From positions 1 to 32,366 of the forward strand of contig JAFUHD010000085.1 in NCBI GenBank assembly GCA_017469025.1: a stretch of DNA of 32,366 nucleotides. The letters are read 5' to 3'. The first letter of the stretch is position 1; every line of letters begins with the position of its first letter. Shown one piece after another: positions 24,070-32,023 of the stretch. Position numbers and translations under genes: made by a program. The notes under the pieces are model-generated. The model had not been told where the DNA came from. It ran no database searches and saw only the letters and a program-made list of their open reading frames with translations. The DNA comes from Clostridia bacterium. Lineage in GTDB: Bacteria; Bacillota; Clostridia; Christensenellales; Aristaeellaceae.

Positions 24070-25728
24070 GTGTCAAAATACGCAATAGGCATAGACTATG
24101 GGACACTTTCAGTCCGTGCGCTGCTGATAGATATTCATACAGGTGATAAAATCGCACAGCGCGTCTATGAATATCCTCATGCTGTAATGACCGGCTGTCT
24201 TCCAACAGGTGAACAGCTTCAGCCTGACTGGGCGCTTCAACATCCGCAGGATTATCTGGACGGACTGGTGGAAACTGTTTCCGGAATAATGAAGGACAGC
24301 GGGGTTGCGCCTCAAAATGTGGTCGGACTGGCCATCGATGTGACGGCGTCGACCATCCTGCCGGTTTATCGCAACAAACAGCCTCTCTGCATGACCAGGC
24401 AGTTTGAACGTGAGCCGCATGCATATATCAAGATGTGGAAGCATCATGGCGGCGAAGCGGAAGCAGTGCGGATGACAGCAGTCGCACTGGAAAGGCAGGA
24501 ACCATGGCTTAAACGTTATGGCGGGAAGATTTCAAGTGAGTGGATGTTTCCAAAGCTCCTGGAGACACTTCACTGTGCGCCGGATGTTGCCAAATCAGCA
24601 GACTATTTTCTTGAGGTCATGGACTGGCTGACCTGGATTCTGACGGATCAGCTGAGTGTTTCCGCCTGCGGAACAGGTTACAAGGCTCTATGTGCGGAGG
24701 GCAGTTTTCCTGGACAGGAGTACTTTGAAGCTCTGGACCCGGAACTGGCATGGCTGGTGCAGTCAAAAATGACTCTGCCTGCTTCGAAAATTGGTGAATG
24801 TGCAGGCTGTTTGTGTCCTGAAATGGCGGGAAAACTGCATCTGCTGCCCGGAATACCGATTGGTGTGCCAATCATTGATGCACACAGTTCTGTACTCGGA
24901 GGCGGTATTTCCAGGCCGGGAGAGATGATGATTATCATGGGAACATCTTCCTGTCACCTCATGCTTAGCGCAAGAGATGCTGCCATACCAGGAATACAGG
25001 GAAATGTCAGAGATGGCATACTTCCGGGATTTTATGGGATTGAGGCAGGCCAGTCCTGTGTTGGTGATCATTTTGACTGGGTCATCCGGAACATGTTTCC
25101 GGAAACGTATGCCGTCGAAGCGCGGAAAATGGGAATCAGTCCGCATGCACTGATGGCAGACAAGCTTAAAGGATATCGTGCCGGTTCAAATGGACTGCTA
25201 GCTTTGGACTGGTTTAATGGTGTCCGGTCACCGCTGATGGACTTTGATTTGAATGGCCTGATCATAGGATTCAATCTGTCAACGAAGCCGGAGGATGTCT
25301 ATCTTGCGTTAATAGAGGCAACTGCCTTTGGCACACGGGCGATCTGTGACAGCTTTGAACAGGCGGGTGTACCGGTGGACAGCATCATACTGGGCGGCGG
25401 TATTCCGTCCAAAAATCCGTTTATCGTTCAGGTATATGCGGATGTGCTGGACAGAAACATCCGTATCTGCGCAAGCGATCAGGCGTGCGCACTGGGGGCT
25501 GCCATGCTGGGCATCCAAGCAGCCTCTCCATCAGTAACGGGATATGGTTCACTGTCGGAGATCGTTGCAACGCTGGGACGGGCACAGGGACAGATTTTTG
25601 TTCCAGATCCGGCACAGGCTGCCCGCTATCATGAACTATACAAGGATTATCTGCTGCTGCAAGACTGCTTTGGCAGAAAAGACAAGGCGCTTATGTACCG
25701 TCTGACCGGCCGCCGGAAGGATACATAA
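24070..25728 (+). CDS. FGGY-family kinase, ribulokinase (AraB) type
   Basis: The 552-residue protein is close to the AraB length. It has YAIGIDYGTLSVRALLID at the start, GLAIDVTASTILPV, EREPHAYIKMWKHH and RYGGKISSEWMFPKLLETL, all with AraB-type sequence. The C-terminal half has GTSSCHLML, GGGIPSKNPFIVQVYADVL and a SDQACALGAAM motif of the ATP domain. Known reaction of the family: ATP-dependent phosphorylation of L- or D-ribulose and related ketopentoses. I prefer the GTG start at 24070, which follows GGAGGG; ATG codons at 24055/24058 would overlap the upstream stop and lack a site. No araA or araD is present, so L-arabinose catabolism is not the obvious role. Confidence 0.88.
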   Translation: MSKYAIGIDYGTLSVRALLIDIHTGDKIAQRVYEYPHAVMTGCLPTGEQLQPDWALQHPQDYLDGLVETVSGIMKDSGVAPQNVVGLAIDVTASTILPVYRNKQPLCMTRQFEREPHAYIKMWKHHGGEAEAVRMTAVALERQEPWLKRYGGKISSEWMFPKLLETLHCAPDVAKSADYFLEVMDWLTWILTDQLSVSACGTGYKALCAEGSFPGQEYFEALDPELAWLVQSKMTLPASKIGECAGCLCPEMAGKLHLLPGIPIGVPIIDAHSSVLGGGISRPGEMMIIMGTSSCHLMLSARDAAIPGIQGNVRDGILPGFYGIEAGQSCVGDHFDWVIRNMFPETYAVEARKMGISPHALMADKLKGYRAGSNGLLALDWFNGVRSPLMDFDLNGLIIGFNLSTKPEDVYLALIEATAFGTRAICDSFEQAGVPVDSIILGGGIPSKNPFIVQVYADVLDRNIRICASDQACALGAAMLGIQAASPSVTGYGSLSEIVATLGRAQGQIFVPDPAQAARYHELYKDYLLLQDCFGRKDKALMYRLTGRRKDT

Positions 25729-25768
25729 AAAAGCGTATTCCCGGGTTTACCCGGGGATACGCTTTTTT
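25729..25768. terminator. Bidirectional terminator between convergent sugar-phosphate operons
   Basis: A long stem reaches from AAAAGCGTATTCCCGGG to CCCGGGGATACGCTTTTTT around TTTA, with one internal mismatch and T-runs in both directions. Confidence 0.88.
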
Positions 25769-25780
25769 CATGTACTCACA

Positions 25781-26461
25781 TCAGAAATGGAGAAGCTCTA
25801 TTACATCCAGAAGTGTAGTACAGACATGATCACAGAAGGGTGTCCATGTCTCCTGCCATGGCAGTAGATCAGGAACCATACATACCTGCATACCGCCACG
25901 CCTGCCGGCCTGGATGCCGCTTAATGAGTCTTCAAGGACCAGACAGTCCTGCGGCTGAACATGCAGGCGTTGGGCAGCCAGCAGGAAGATGTCAGGTTCC
26001 GGTTTTGAACGAATTGGATCATCGCCGCAGGCTATGACCGAAAAGCGGTTTGTCAGATTGCAGGCGCACAGGGAAAGTGCAATGCGGCGGGTTCCACTGG
26101 AGGAAGCAAGTGCGTGCGGAATACTGAGCCGGTCCAGTTCGTCCAGCAGTTCAATGGCACCGGGTTTTGCGGAAAGCTTTCCCGCACCAATCAGCTCCGC
26201 ATAATGCTTCTGGGTTAGTGGCCAGAAGCGGTCGGGATTAAACGGAATGTTCATATGGCTTGCAAAGATCTGATTGCTGGCGGCAGCAGTCTCGCCCAGT
26301 GTACTCAAAAGCACGTCGTAGGGCATGTCAATGCCCATATCGGTAAAGGCACGCCGGTCGCATTCCATGGCAATCCGTTCGGAGTCGATCAGGAGGCCGT
26401 CCATATCAAAAAGTACAGCGCGTATTGGCCTCAGGGAAGTGCCGCCAAGAATAAAGCTCAT
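25781..26461 (-). CDS. HAD-superfamily phosphatase, beta-phosphoglucomutase-like
   Basis: The 226-residue subclass-I HAD enzyme has LFDMDGLLIDSE (nucleophile Asp19, acid/base Asp21), ASSSGT (motif II), Lys in SKPEPDIFLLAA (motif III) and VLEDSLSGIQAG (motif IV). The helical cap lies between about residues 30 and 95. Known roles of close relatives: sugar-phosphate phosphatases or mutases. ATG follows AGAGGA. It lies 35 bases after the AraM-like gene and is third in the operon, so its substrate is probably an intermediate or by-product of that pathway. AraL of Bacillus, the analogous partner of AraM, is a different HAD subclass. Confidence 0.87.
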   Translation of the reverse strand: MSFILGGTSLRPIRAVLFDMDGLLIDSERIAMECDRRAFTDMGIDMPYDVLLSTLGETAAASNQIFASHMNIPFNPDRFWPLTQKHYAELIGAGKLSAKPGAIELLDELDRLSIPHALASSSGTRRIALSLCACNLTNRFSVIACGDDPIRSKPEPDIFLLAAQRLHVQPQDCLVLEDSLSGIQAGRRGGMQVCMVPDLLPWQETWTPFCDHVCTTLLDVIELLHF

Positions 26462-26496
26462 GAAATATCCTCTTTCAATATGTACAGGTCGGGTCT

Positions 26497-27846
26497 TCAG
26501 CTGTTATATGGAATGCTGGCGACTGCATCATCAAGCAGGCCGATATCCCACATCAAACTGCTGACAAGGTATTTGTCACGAAGATCACGGCTGCCAAGGA
26601 GTGCATCCTGAGTATCTTTGCGGTTCAGACCGAGGTCTGCCGGAGTTACCGGCATTTGAAGCCGCCGCATGAGATCAATAATGGACTGACGTGACGGTAG
26701 TTCATCCTTCATTGCCTGACGGATTATCGGCCAGTTGGCAGCAATCAGGTCAAGACGCTTCTGGTGACCGGCAGGGTCATTTTTGCCGGATGCCGCTTCA
26801 ATCTTGAATATTTCAGGTGCGACATTGCCGAAGATGCGATGGACTTCCGAGGCCCAGTGTTCAGGTGAAAATGCTCTCATGGCTGCATTGGCTTTTTCCA
26901 GGTCAACGGTGTCGGTGTTCAGATAATTTTCGAATACCCACAGAGCCAGCTGGGTACCGACGGCAACCTGGATGCCATGAAGGTCGCCCTGGGTGCCTTC
27001 ACGCAGGCTCTTCATTTCCCACATGTGACTGAAATAATGGTCAAGACCACTGGCCGGACGGCTGTTTCCTGCATACGCCATAGACAGACCGGACAGGACC
27101 AGTCCGTCAAAAACAGCGGCAATGGCTTCATCATCACGGGCAAGAAGTTTGTCGGACAGGGCAACGATTTTGGCAAGCGCCCGCCGTACCATCTCGGCAA
27201 TTTCTTCATCGTACGCATCTCCATGTACCATGGCAGCAATCCGCCACTCACAGACAGCCACGTACTTGGCCAGCATATCGCCAATACCGGCCTTGAGCAT
27301 GATATCCGGTGCAGTTTTTAAAATGTCAGTATCTCCGATGATGGCCTGGGGACAGGCATTATAGAGACTGACTTTGACTCTGTTCTGAATCATGGAGCCG
27401 GAATTGGAGGCATAACCGTCCATGGAAGGGGCAGTACCGACAACCATGCTCGGTTTTCCGGCAGCGTGAGCGACAACTTTGCAGCAGTCATTGATGACGC
27501 CGCTGCCGACAGCCAGAAGAATATCACAGGAAGGATCAAAAGCCATCGTCAGGGAGCCGACAGCGTTTTCATCCGGTTCAATATGTCCGTTAAACGGGAA
27601 GACAAAAGACGTATAAGGAATGTGTGCTTCATCCAGTACAGCCATTACTTTCCGGCCGCCGGCTTCGAGCGTATTGTGGTCCATCACAACAAATGGCTTT
27701 TTTCTGCCGAGTGCTTCAAGTGCTTCCGGTACTTTTTTTACAACACCCTTTCCGACTGCATAATAATGCAATCCACAATCCTTGTATGAATGTGCACCGG
27801 GTGTGATCAATTCTTCTACAGACATTTCGCAGATACGTTTTTTCAT
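26497..27846 (-). CDS. AraM/glycerol-1-phosphate dehydrogenase-like protein
   Basis: This 449-residue member of the iron/zinc alcohol dehydrogenase-dehydroquinate synthase superfamily is of the sn-glycerol-1-phosphate dehydrogenase (AraM/EgsA) type. The NAD loop is VGSGVINDCCK (113-123), followed by VGTAPSMDGYAS. Metal ligands are Asp190 (GIGDMLAKY), His270 (SGLDHYFSH) and His290 (DLHGIQVAVGT). Bacillus AraM (about 394 residues) reduces dihydroxyacetone phosphate to glycerol 1-phosphate; this protein is longer at both ends. ATG at 27846 follows AAAGGTGG. It lies between a PfkB kinase and a HAD phosphatase. A different polyol phosphate as substrate is possible. Confidence 0.87.
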   Translation of the reverse strand: MKKRICEMSVEELITPGAHSYKDCGLHYYAVGKGVVKKVPEALEALGRKKPFVVMDHNTLEAGGRKVMAVLDEAHIPYTSFVFPFNGHIEPDENAVGSLTMAFDPSCDILLAVGSGVINDCCKVVAHAAGKPSMVVGTAPSMDGYASNSGSMIQNRVKVSLYNACPQAIIGDTDILKTAPDIMLKAGIGDMLAKYVAVCEWRIAAMVHGDAYDEEIAEMVRRALAKIVALSDKLLARDDEAIAAVFDGLVLSGLSMAYAGNSRPASGLDHYFSHMWEMKSLREGTQGDLHGIQVAVGTQLALWVFENYLNTDTVDLEKANAAMRAFSPEHWASEVHRIFGNVAPEIFKIEAASGKNDPAGHQKRLDLIAANWPIIRQAMKDELPSRQSIIDLMRRLQMPVTPADLGLNRKDTQDALLGSRDLRDKYLVSSLMWDIGLLDDAVASIPYNS

Positions 27847-27870
27847 ATGCAAGACCACCTTTTTCTATCT

Positions 27871-27887
27871 GCACAGCGAGGCTGTGC
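27871..27887 (-). repeat. Intergenic hairpin between pfkB-like and AraM-like genes
   Basis: GCACAGC (27871-27877) and GCTGTGC (27881-27887) pair around GAG, in the 80-base gap. No T-run follows, so it may be an mRNA-processing or stability hairpin rather than a terminator. Confidence 0.4.
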
Positions 27888-27926
27888 AATGTTTAACAAT
27901 GAGACGGATAAATGACAGCATATCTG

Positions 27927-28862
27927 TCAGGGATTGACCGGCAGCAGCTTTACCTGGGGCAGCAACTGAAAAACAGTGTCATATGCAGGCGGCTGAGTGC
28001 CGGACTGCATGACTTCAGCGGCACTGACCGCAATAGACAGACGGCAGGTCTCCTCAAAACTGAGGCCATGACTGTCACCATGGCAGAAGGCAGCCATCAT
28101 TGAGTCACCTGCTCCGACAGTACTGGATACAGGCACATTCATCCCGGGTGCATGATACATCTTCTGGTCTCTGACAAATATGGCACCGTGTGCGCCGAGT
28201 GAGACGACAACTGTGCGGATGCCGCTGTCATTCAGATGCAGTGCGGCGCGGATGATATCTTCGACTGAATGCAGTTCATGTCCTGTCAGACGAGCCAGTT
28301 CCTCTTCATTTGGCTTGACCATATCAGGAAGCGCGGCAGCGCCATGGATCAGCAGTTCAGCGTCTGCATCCAGATAGCAGTGAATACCGCGGACTTTAAG
28401 GCGTTGAATCAAGTCACCGAAAACAGATGACGGGACGCCCTCCGGTGCTTTGCCTGCAAAGACTGCGATGTCTCCGGAAACGGTATTTTGCACGATTTTC
28501 TGATAGACAGCTTCAATAATCTCTGCATTCACAGCGGCACCGGGTTCGTTTATATCGGTATTTGTATGCAGAATATCGTCTATGATTTTAAGATTGGTTC
28601 TCGTTTCGGAATCAATGTGAACAAAATCGGAACCGATATCATACCGTTCCAGTTCACGTTCGATCCAGGTCCCGGTGTTCCCACCAAGAACACCCGTGGC
28701 AATGCTGTCAGTTCCAAGCATTTTAAGGACTTTTGATACGTTAATACCTTTTCCACCTGCATCAAGACGGATATTGCGGATGCGGTTCACCTTTCCAACG
28801 GTAAATGCCGGAATAACCACTGTTTTGTCAAGTGCGGGAGAAAGGGTTACGGTAGCAATCAT
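27927..28862 (-). CDS. PfkB-family kinase, 1-phosphofructokinase-like
   Basis: The 311-residue ribokinase-fold enzyme has DAGGKGINVSK (34-44) and the anion-hole/catalytic GAGDSMMAAF (250-259, Asp253). TLSPALDKTV at the start and KPNEEELARLTG in the middle are usual for FruK/LacC-type hexose-phosphate kinases. Known reaction: fructose 1-phosphate to fructose 1,6-bisphosphate, or tagatose 6-phosphate in LacC. A fruR regulator and a fructose PTS, the normal partners of fruK, are missing. Instead it leads an operon with AraM-like and HAD genes under a consensus promoter. The ribosome site (GAAAGAAG) is modest. Confidence 0.87.
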   Translation of the reverse strand: MIATVTLSPALDKTVVIPAFTVGKVNRIRNIRLDAGGKGINVSKVLKMLGTDSIATGVLGGNTGTWIERELERYDIGSDFVHIDSETRTNLKIIDDILHTNTDINEPGAAVNAEIIEAVYQKIVQNTVSGDIAVFAGKAPEGVPSSVFGDLIQRLKVRGIHCYLDADAELLIHGAAALPDMVKPNEEELARLTGHELHSVEDIIRAALHLNDSGIRTVVVSLGAHGAIFVRDQKMYHAPGMNVPVSSTVGAGDSMMAAFCHGDSHGLSFEETCRLSIAVSAAEVMQSGTQPPAYDTVFQLLPQVKLLPVNP

Positions 28863-28912
28863 GTAGGCGCTTCTTTCTGTAAGGATAACACGGTACCAAT
28901 AAAACAGTGAGT

Positions 28913-28941
28913 ATTGTATAAACCTGATGTTTCATTGTCAA
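28913..28941 (-). promoter_or_regulatory. Consensus promoter of the pfkB-araM-HAD operon
   Basis: On the minus strand TTGACA (28941-28936) and TACAAT (28918-28913) are 17 bases apart, about 50 bases before the start codon. Confidence 0.8.
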
Positions 28942-28947
28942 TAAGTG

Positions 28948-28993
28948 TGATATGAGGAAACCGGAAGAGTAACCGTGAAGTTTCCTCGTATCA
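28948..28993. repeat. 14-base inverted repeat upstream of the pfkB-araM-HAD promoter
   Basis: TGATATGAGGAAAC (28948-28961) and GTTTCCTCGTATCA (28980-28993) are inverted with one mismatch around an 18-base spacer. It lies six bases beyond the -35 element. No T-run follows on either strand. It may be a two-half-site binding region for a regulator of the operon. Confidence 0.5.
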
Positions 28994-29057
28994 GTACAAG
29001 CAGGAATGCACTGGAACATTTCATTCTGAAGGAAAAGCGGATGGATGATACTGGTGA

Positions 29058-30744
29058 TTACTGGGCCGTTCTTACATAATCCAGATATTGTTTGTATGCT
29101 TCAGAACAGCCGGTAATTACGCCACTTTGAACAAGAAGCGAGGACAACAGAACGAATGCCACAAGCAAAACAATCCATACAGCGGTTTGTTTTGCGGTTT
29201 GTTTTCTGGAAAAAATATGTTTCTGGAGTGAACGGCAATATACAGAGATACCTTGTACACTATAAGGAAGCAGAATAACAAAATATGGCAGGGTATACGG
29301 GCATTTTGCTTCCCAGATGCTGTGGAATATGAATCCACCGACAAAAGTGAGAAGTGGCAGATAGTACAGATCTGGTTTTCCGGAATGTATCCGTAAAACA
29401 GAGATCAGCATAAAGAAAATCAGCAGAAACTGAAGAGGATTCAGAAACTTTGTCAGGAAATCAACACCGGTCGGACGCATTAGACGTCTGACCCAGTCGG
29501 CTGGACGTATTACAGAATCCCTGACCTCATTTATCCAAAAAGCTTCAAATGTGGGATTATTCCACTGAGAAGCCGTTTTTGAAGAAAGAAGCGGAAACCA
29601 TCTGATGGATCAGAGCGAAAATGCTGAAGCCGGTCTGCATAATCAGCGAGTGCCTGCTTGCGCTGTTCAGACGCAGGAAGACCGCTTTCGCCATAGACGG
29701 CATTGACATAGCCGTTATACCATCCTGGTGCGCGTTCTCCATCCTGTGCGCCCATGACAATATAAGAATAAGATGAGATACCATCTGCCAGCTTTTTCCC
29801 CGTAACATGTTCAAGGATTTTTTGGGGGAAGAACAGCACTGAAAAGATCAGTATGACAAGCAGAAAAGGAAGACATAAAAGTCTGATTTTTTGTAGAGAT
29901 ATAGCTTTGACAGAACTGTAAAGAAATAATGCTATGAGAAAAATGAGTGAATTTTGCTTAAGGAAGACAGCAAAAGCCATGGACAGTGCACTGAGCAGTG
30001 CCTTTTTGAGTTGAGCGGTCTGTTCATAATCTGCTGCCAGATGAAAAAATATAAGAGAAAACAGGAATCCGGGGACAGTTGCATAAACAAATGTTGCATA
30101 GAAAAGAAACGGGAAGAAGACTATTCCGACAATAAACAGCATTATCTGCTGACTCCCGGATAATCCCATGTGCGAAGAAAAACGGGAAAGCACGTAGTAA
30201 CAGCAAGCAATCATTATTGCATGTTAGCTGGAAAAATACGTAGTTGTCCCGTCTGATAATACGCTGAATGAATGCGCTGACAAGAGCTGCGCCAATTTGA
30301 TGATGGTGTCTGGAAAGGTAGCCGGTTGAGTCCAAACTGGAGTAATCATGATAATTAAGCTGTTCTGCAGCTGCCTGTATTTCAGACTGATCTGAAATCA
30401 CAGTCGGTTGCGTGATAAGAACGAATAAGAGAGAGAGGATGAACAGGAGAAGTGTCAGGGCACGGCGTGTATGTTCAAGATATGCAGGATTGCTGTCAAA
30501 TTGCGCTGCAATTTCTGACAGATGTCTAATATGAACAAACCACAGCAAAAGCGTGATGGCAATGAATACTAAGAGCTTTGGCCAAAGCGGTGCCGGAATA
30601 AAGAAAGACGTTTCAAGATAATCACCGCGAAGTGTGCATGTGCTGATACCAGCCATGGACAGAAGAAGCAGAAGAAAAACCGCGGAAAGGAAAAAAAGAA
30701 ACAGATTTAAGCATACGATGTGGAAAACCAGTATGTTTTTTCAT
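29058..30744 (-). pseudogene. Frameshifted GT-C-type membrane glycosyltransferase
   Basis: Read on the minus strand, one polytopic membrane protein of about 550 residues is spread over three frames. Frame one carries PAPLWPKLLVFIAITLLLWF, then a luminal loop with DSTGYLSRHHHQIGAAL, as in family-39/dolichyl-phosphate-mannose-type transferases. It stays open until about 30220. The sequence then continues one base over (MIACCYYVLSRFSSH onward) to about 29580, where one missing A in a five-A run (29576-29580) returns it to the first frame (TASQWNNPTFEAFW, then RPTGVDFLTKFLNP) up to the stop at 29058. At the N-terminus, the first helix (LFLFFLSAVFLLLLLS) has no start in frame; the only nearby ATG (30744) needs a shift in a seven-T run (30691-30697). 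It would make or modify a surface glycan. Sequencing error is the main alternative to decay. Confidence 0.75.
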
Positions 30745-30874
30745 ATTTGCTTCAGGAAATTTTCTAGAATTAGATAAAATGGAATGGCATTTCATGCGAT
30801 ACGGCAATTCTATCATGGTAAATATTGAAGGGCAAGAGATCCGGAAAACCCGACTGAACAGCGCGAGGAATATA

Positions 30875-32023
30875 ATGGACAAAACTCAATTGGATACGGT
30901 AGAATCTGTGCAAAAGCTGAAACGGAGTGTATTCCGAATGAAATATAGAATTTTGCTGTGGGCTCTGCTGTTCATTACAGTGGTGTTTTCAGGCGTGGCT
31001 GAGACTATCTGGATCAGTACGGACCTGCATCTCTCGGACAGTGGTACGATGCAGGCGCTGGCATATGAACAACTGCTTGGAAGGGTTCAGAAGGGGGACG
31101 TGCTCATTTTGCTGGGAGATCTGGCAAACAGCGGACATGTGAAGGAACACGAATCCGTTCTTAAAGGCCTGGATCAGATAAAAAGCAAAGCAGCAGTATA
31201 TGTGCTGCCGGGCAATCATGATCTCACGGTAGAAACACCACCTGATATGTTTCGCACGCTGTACAGCGGTTATGGATATGATCAGGCGTTTGCATGTGAT
31301 ACGGATTCCCTCAGCTATGTGGCGATGACGCCGGACGGAACCTGTCTGCTGATGCTGGATACAAACTGCTGGGAGGCAGATAAAAAGGCGGTAATGCATG
31401 GACAGATTGGGGCACATCTGCCGGAATGGGTTCATGGGGTACTGTCGGGTCTTCCGACGGGAACACCGGTTCTTGCATGCGGACACTATCCGCTGTTTCC
31501 GCTCGAAGGAACAGATGCAACTGACCATGCATTTGAACTTGTGAAGATTTTGTCGGATGACAAAGTGCTTGCCTATCTGTGCGGACATCGGCATTCCAAC
31601 GATACGTTTTCAGGTGCCGGACTGAGGCAGATTACCGTCGGCGTACCATGGTCGTATCCTGCATATGCAGGTTGTGTAAGTCTTTCGGAGGGTGGATGCC
31701 TGTATACAGTGCAGGCACTCTTTGATGCTGAGGATCAGACAGGTACAGCGCTTAAACAGGCTTCAGTTGAACTGGCGGAACGGATGGCGACCGGTTCCCT
31801 GGCAGGAACTTCATTTGAAGATGACGCAGCTGCAACAGAGTGGTTTCTGCGCTTCTTCATGGCAGTTCTTGAAGGAACGCTGCCGGACCAGATAAAAGAA
31901 CTGCATGCGGATGAAGGATATTTTCATTGGGAGCAGGCTGAAGTCCGTTCCGCAGTGAAACCATGGATTCTTTCCACGATGGCGAGTCTTCCGGAAGATT
32001 ATCATTCCATACAACTGAGATAA
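30875..32023 (+). CDS. Membrane-anchored calcineurin-like metallophosphoesterase
   Basis: The 382-residue protein has a basic N-terminus, one hydrophobic signal-anchor (about 26-43, ILLWALLFITVVFSG), and an exported phosphoesterase domain with all five metal motifs: STDLHLSDSG (D-x-H), LLGDLANSG (GD), LPGNHD (GNHD), ACGHYP and LCGHRHSND (G-H-x-H). A helical C-terminal tail of about 100 residues follows. The ATG at 30875 has GAGGA five to six bases upstream; an ATG at 30938 just before the hydrophobic segment is the alternative. Known role of the fold: two-metal hydrolysis of phosphomono- or diesters; the substrate cannot be told. It is divergent from the broken glycosyltransferase gene. Confidence 0.85.
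   Translation: MDKTQLDTVESVQKLKRSVFRMKYRILLWALLFITVVFSGVAETIWISTDLHLSDSGTMQALAYEQLLGRVQKGDVLILLGDLANSGHVKEHESVLKGLDQIKSKAAVYVLPGNHDLTVETPPDMFRTLYSGYGYDQAFACDTDSLSYVAMTPDGTCLLMLDTNCWEADKKAVMHGQIGAHLPEWVHGVLSGLPTGTPVLACGHYPLFPLEGTDATDHAFELVKILSDDKVLAYLCGHRHSNDTFSGAGLRQITVGVPWSYPAYAGCVSLSEGGCLYTVQALFDAEDQTGTALKQASVELAERMATGSLAGTSFEDDAAATEWFLRFFMAVLEGTLPDQIKELHADEGYFHWEQAEVRSAVKPWILSTMASLPEDYHSIQLR

Noticed and set aside
29560-30230. Programmed ribosomal frameshifting in the glycosyltransferase gene
   Set aside because: No slippery heptamer with a downstream stem was seen at the junctions, and two or three shifts in one gene favour mutation or sequence error.
30871-30876. TATAAT as a -10 box for the metallophosphoesterase
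   Set aside because: It overlaps the ATG at 30875, no -35 element is found 16-18 bases upstream, and the GAGGA ribosome site explains the position better.
30622-30882. Possible separate small gene of 86 codons upstream of the glycosyltransferase
   Set aside because: It overlaps the divergent metallophosphoesterase start, and its C-terminal part is an out-of-frame reading of the membrane helix. Only its internal ATG at 30744 is kept, as a possible original start.
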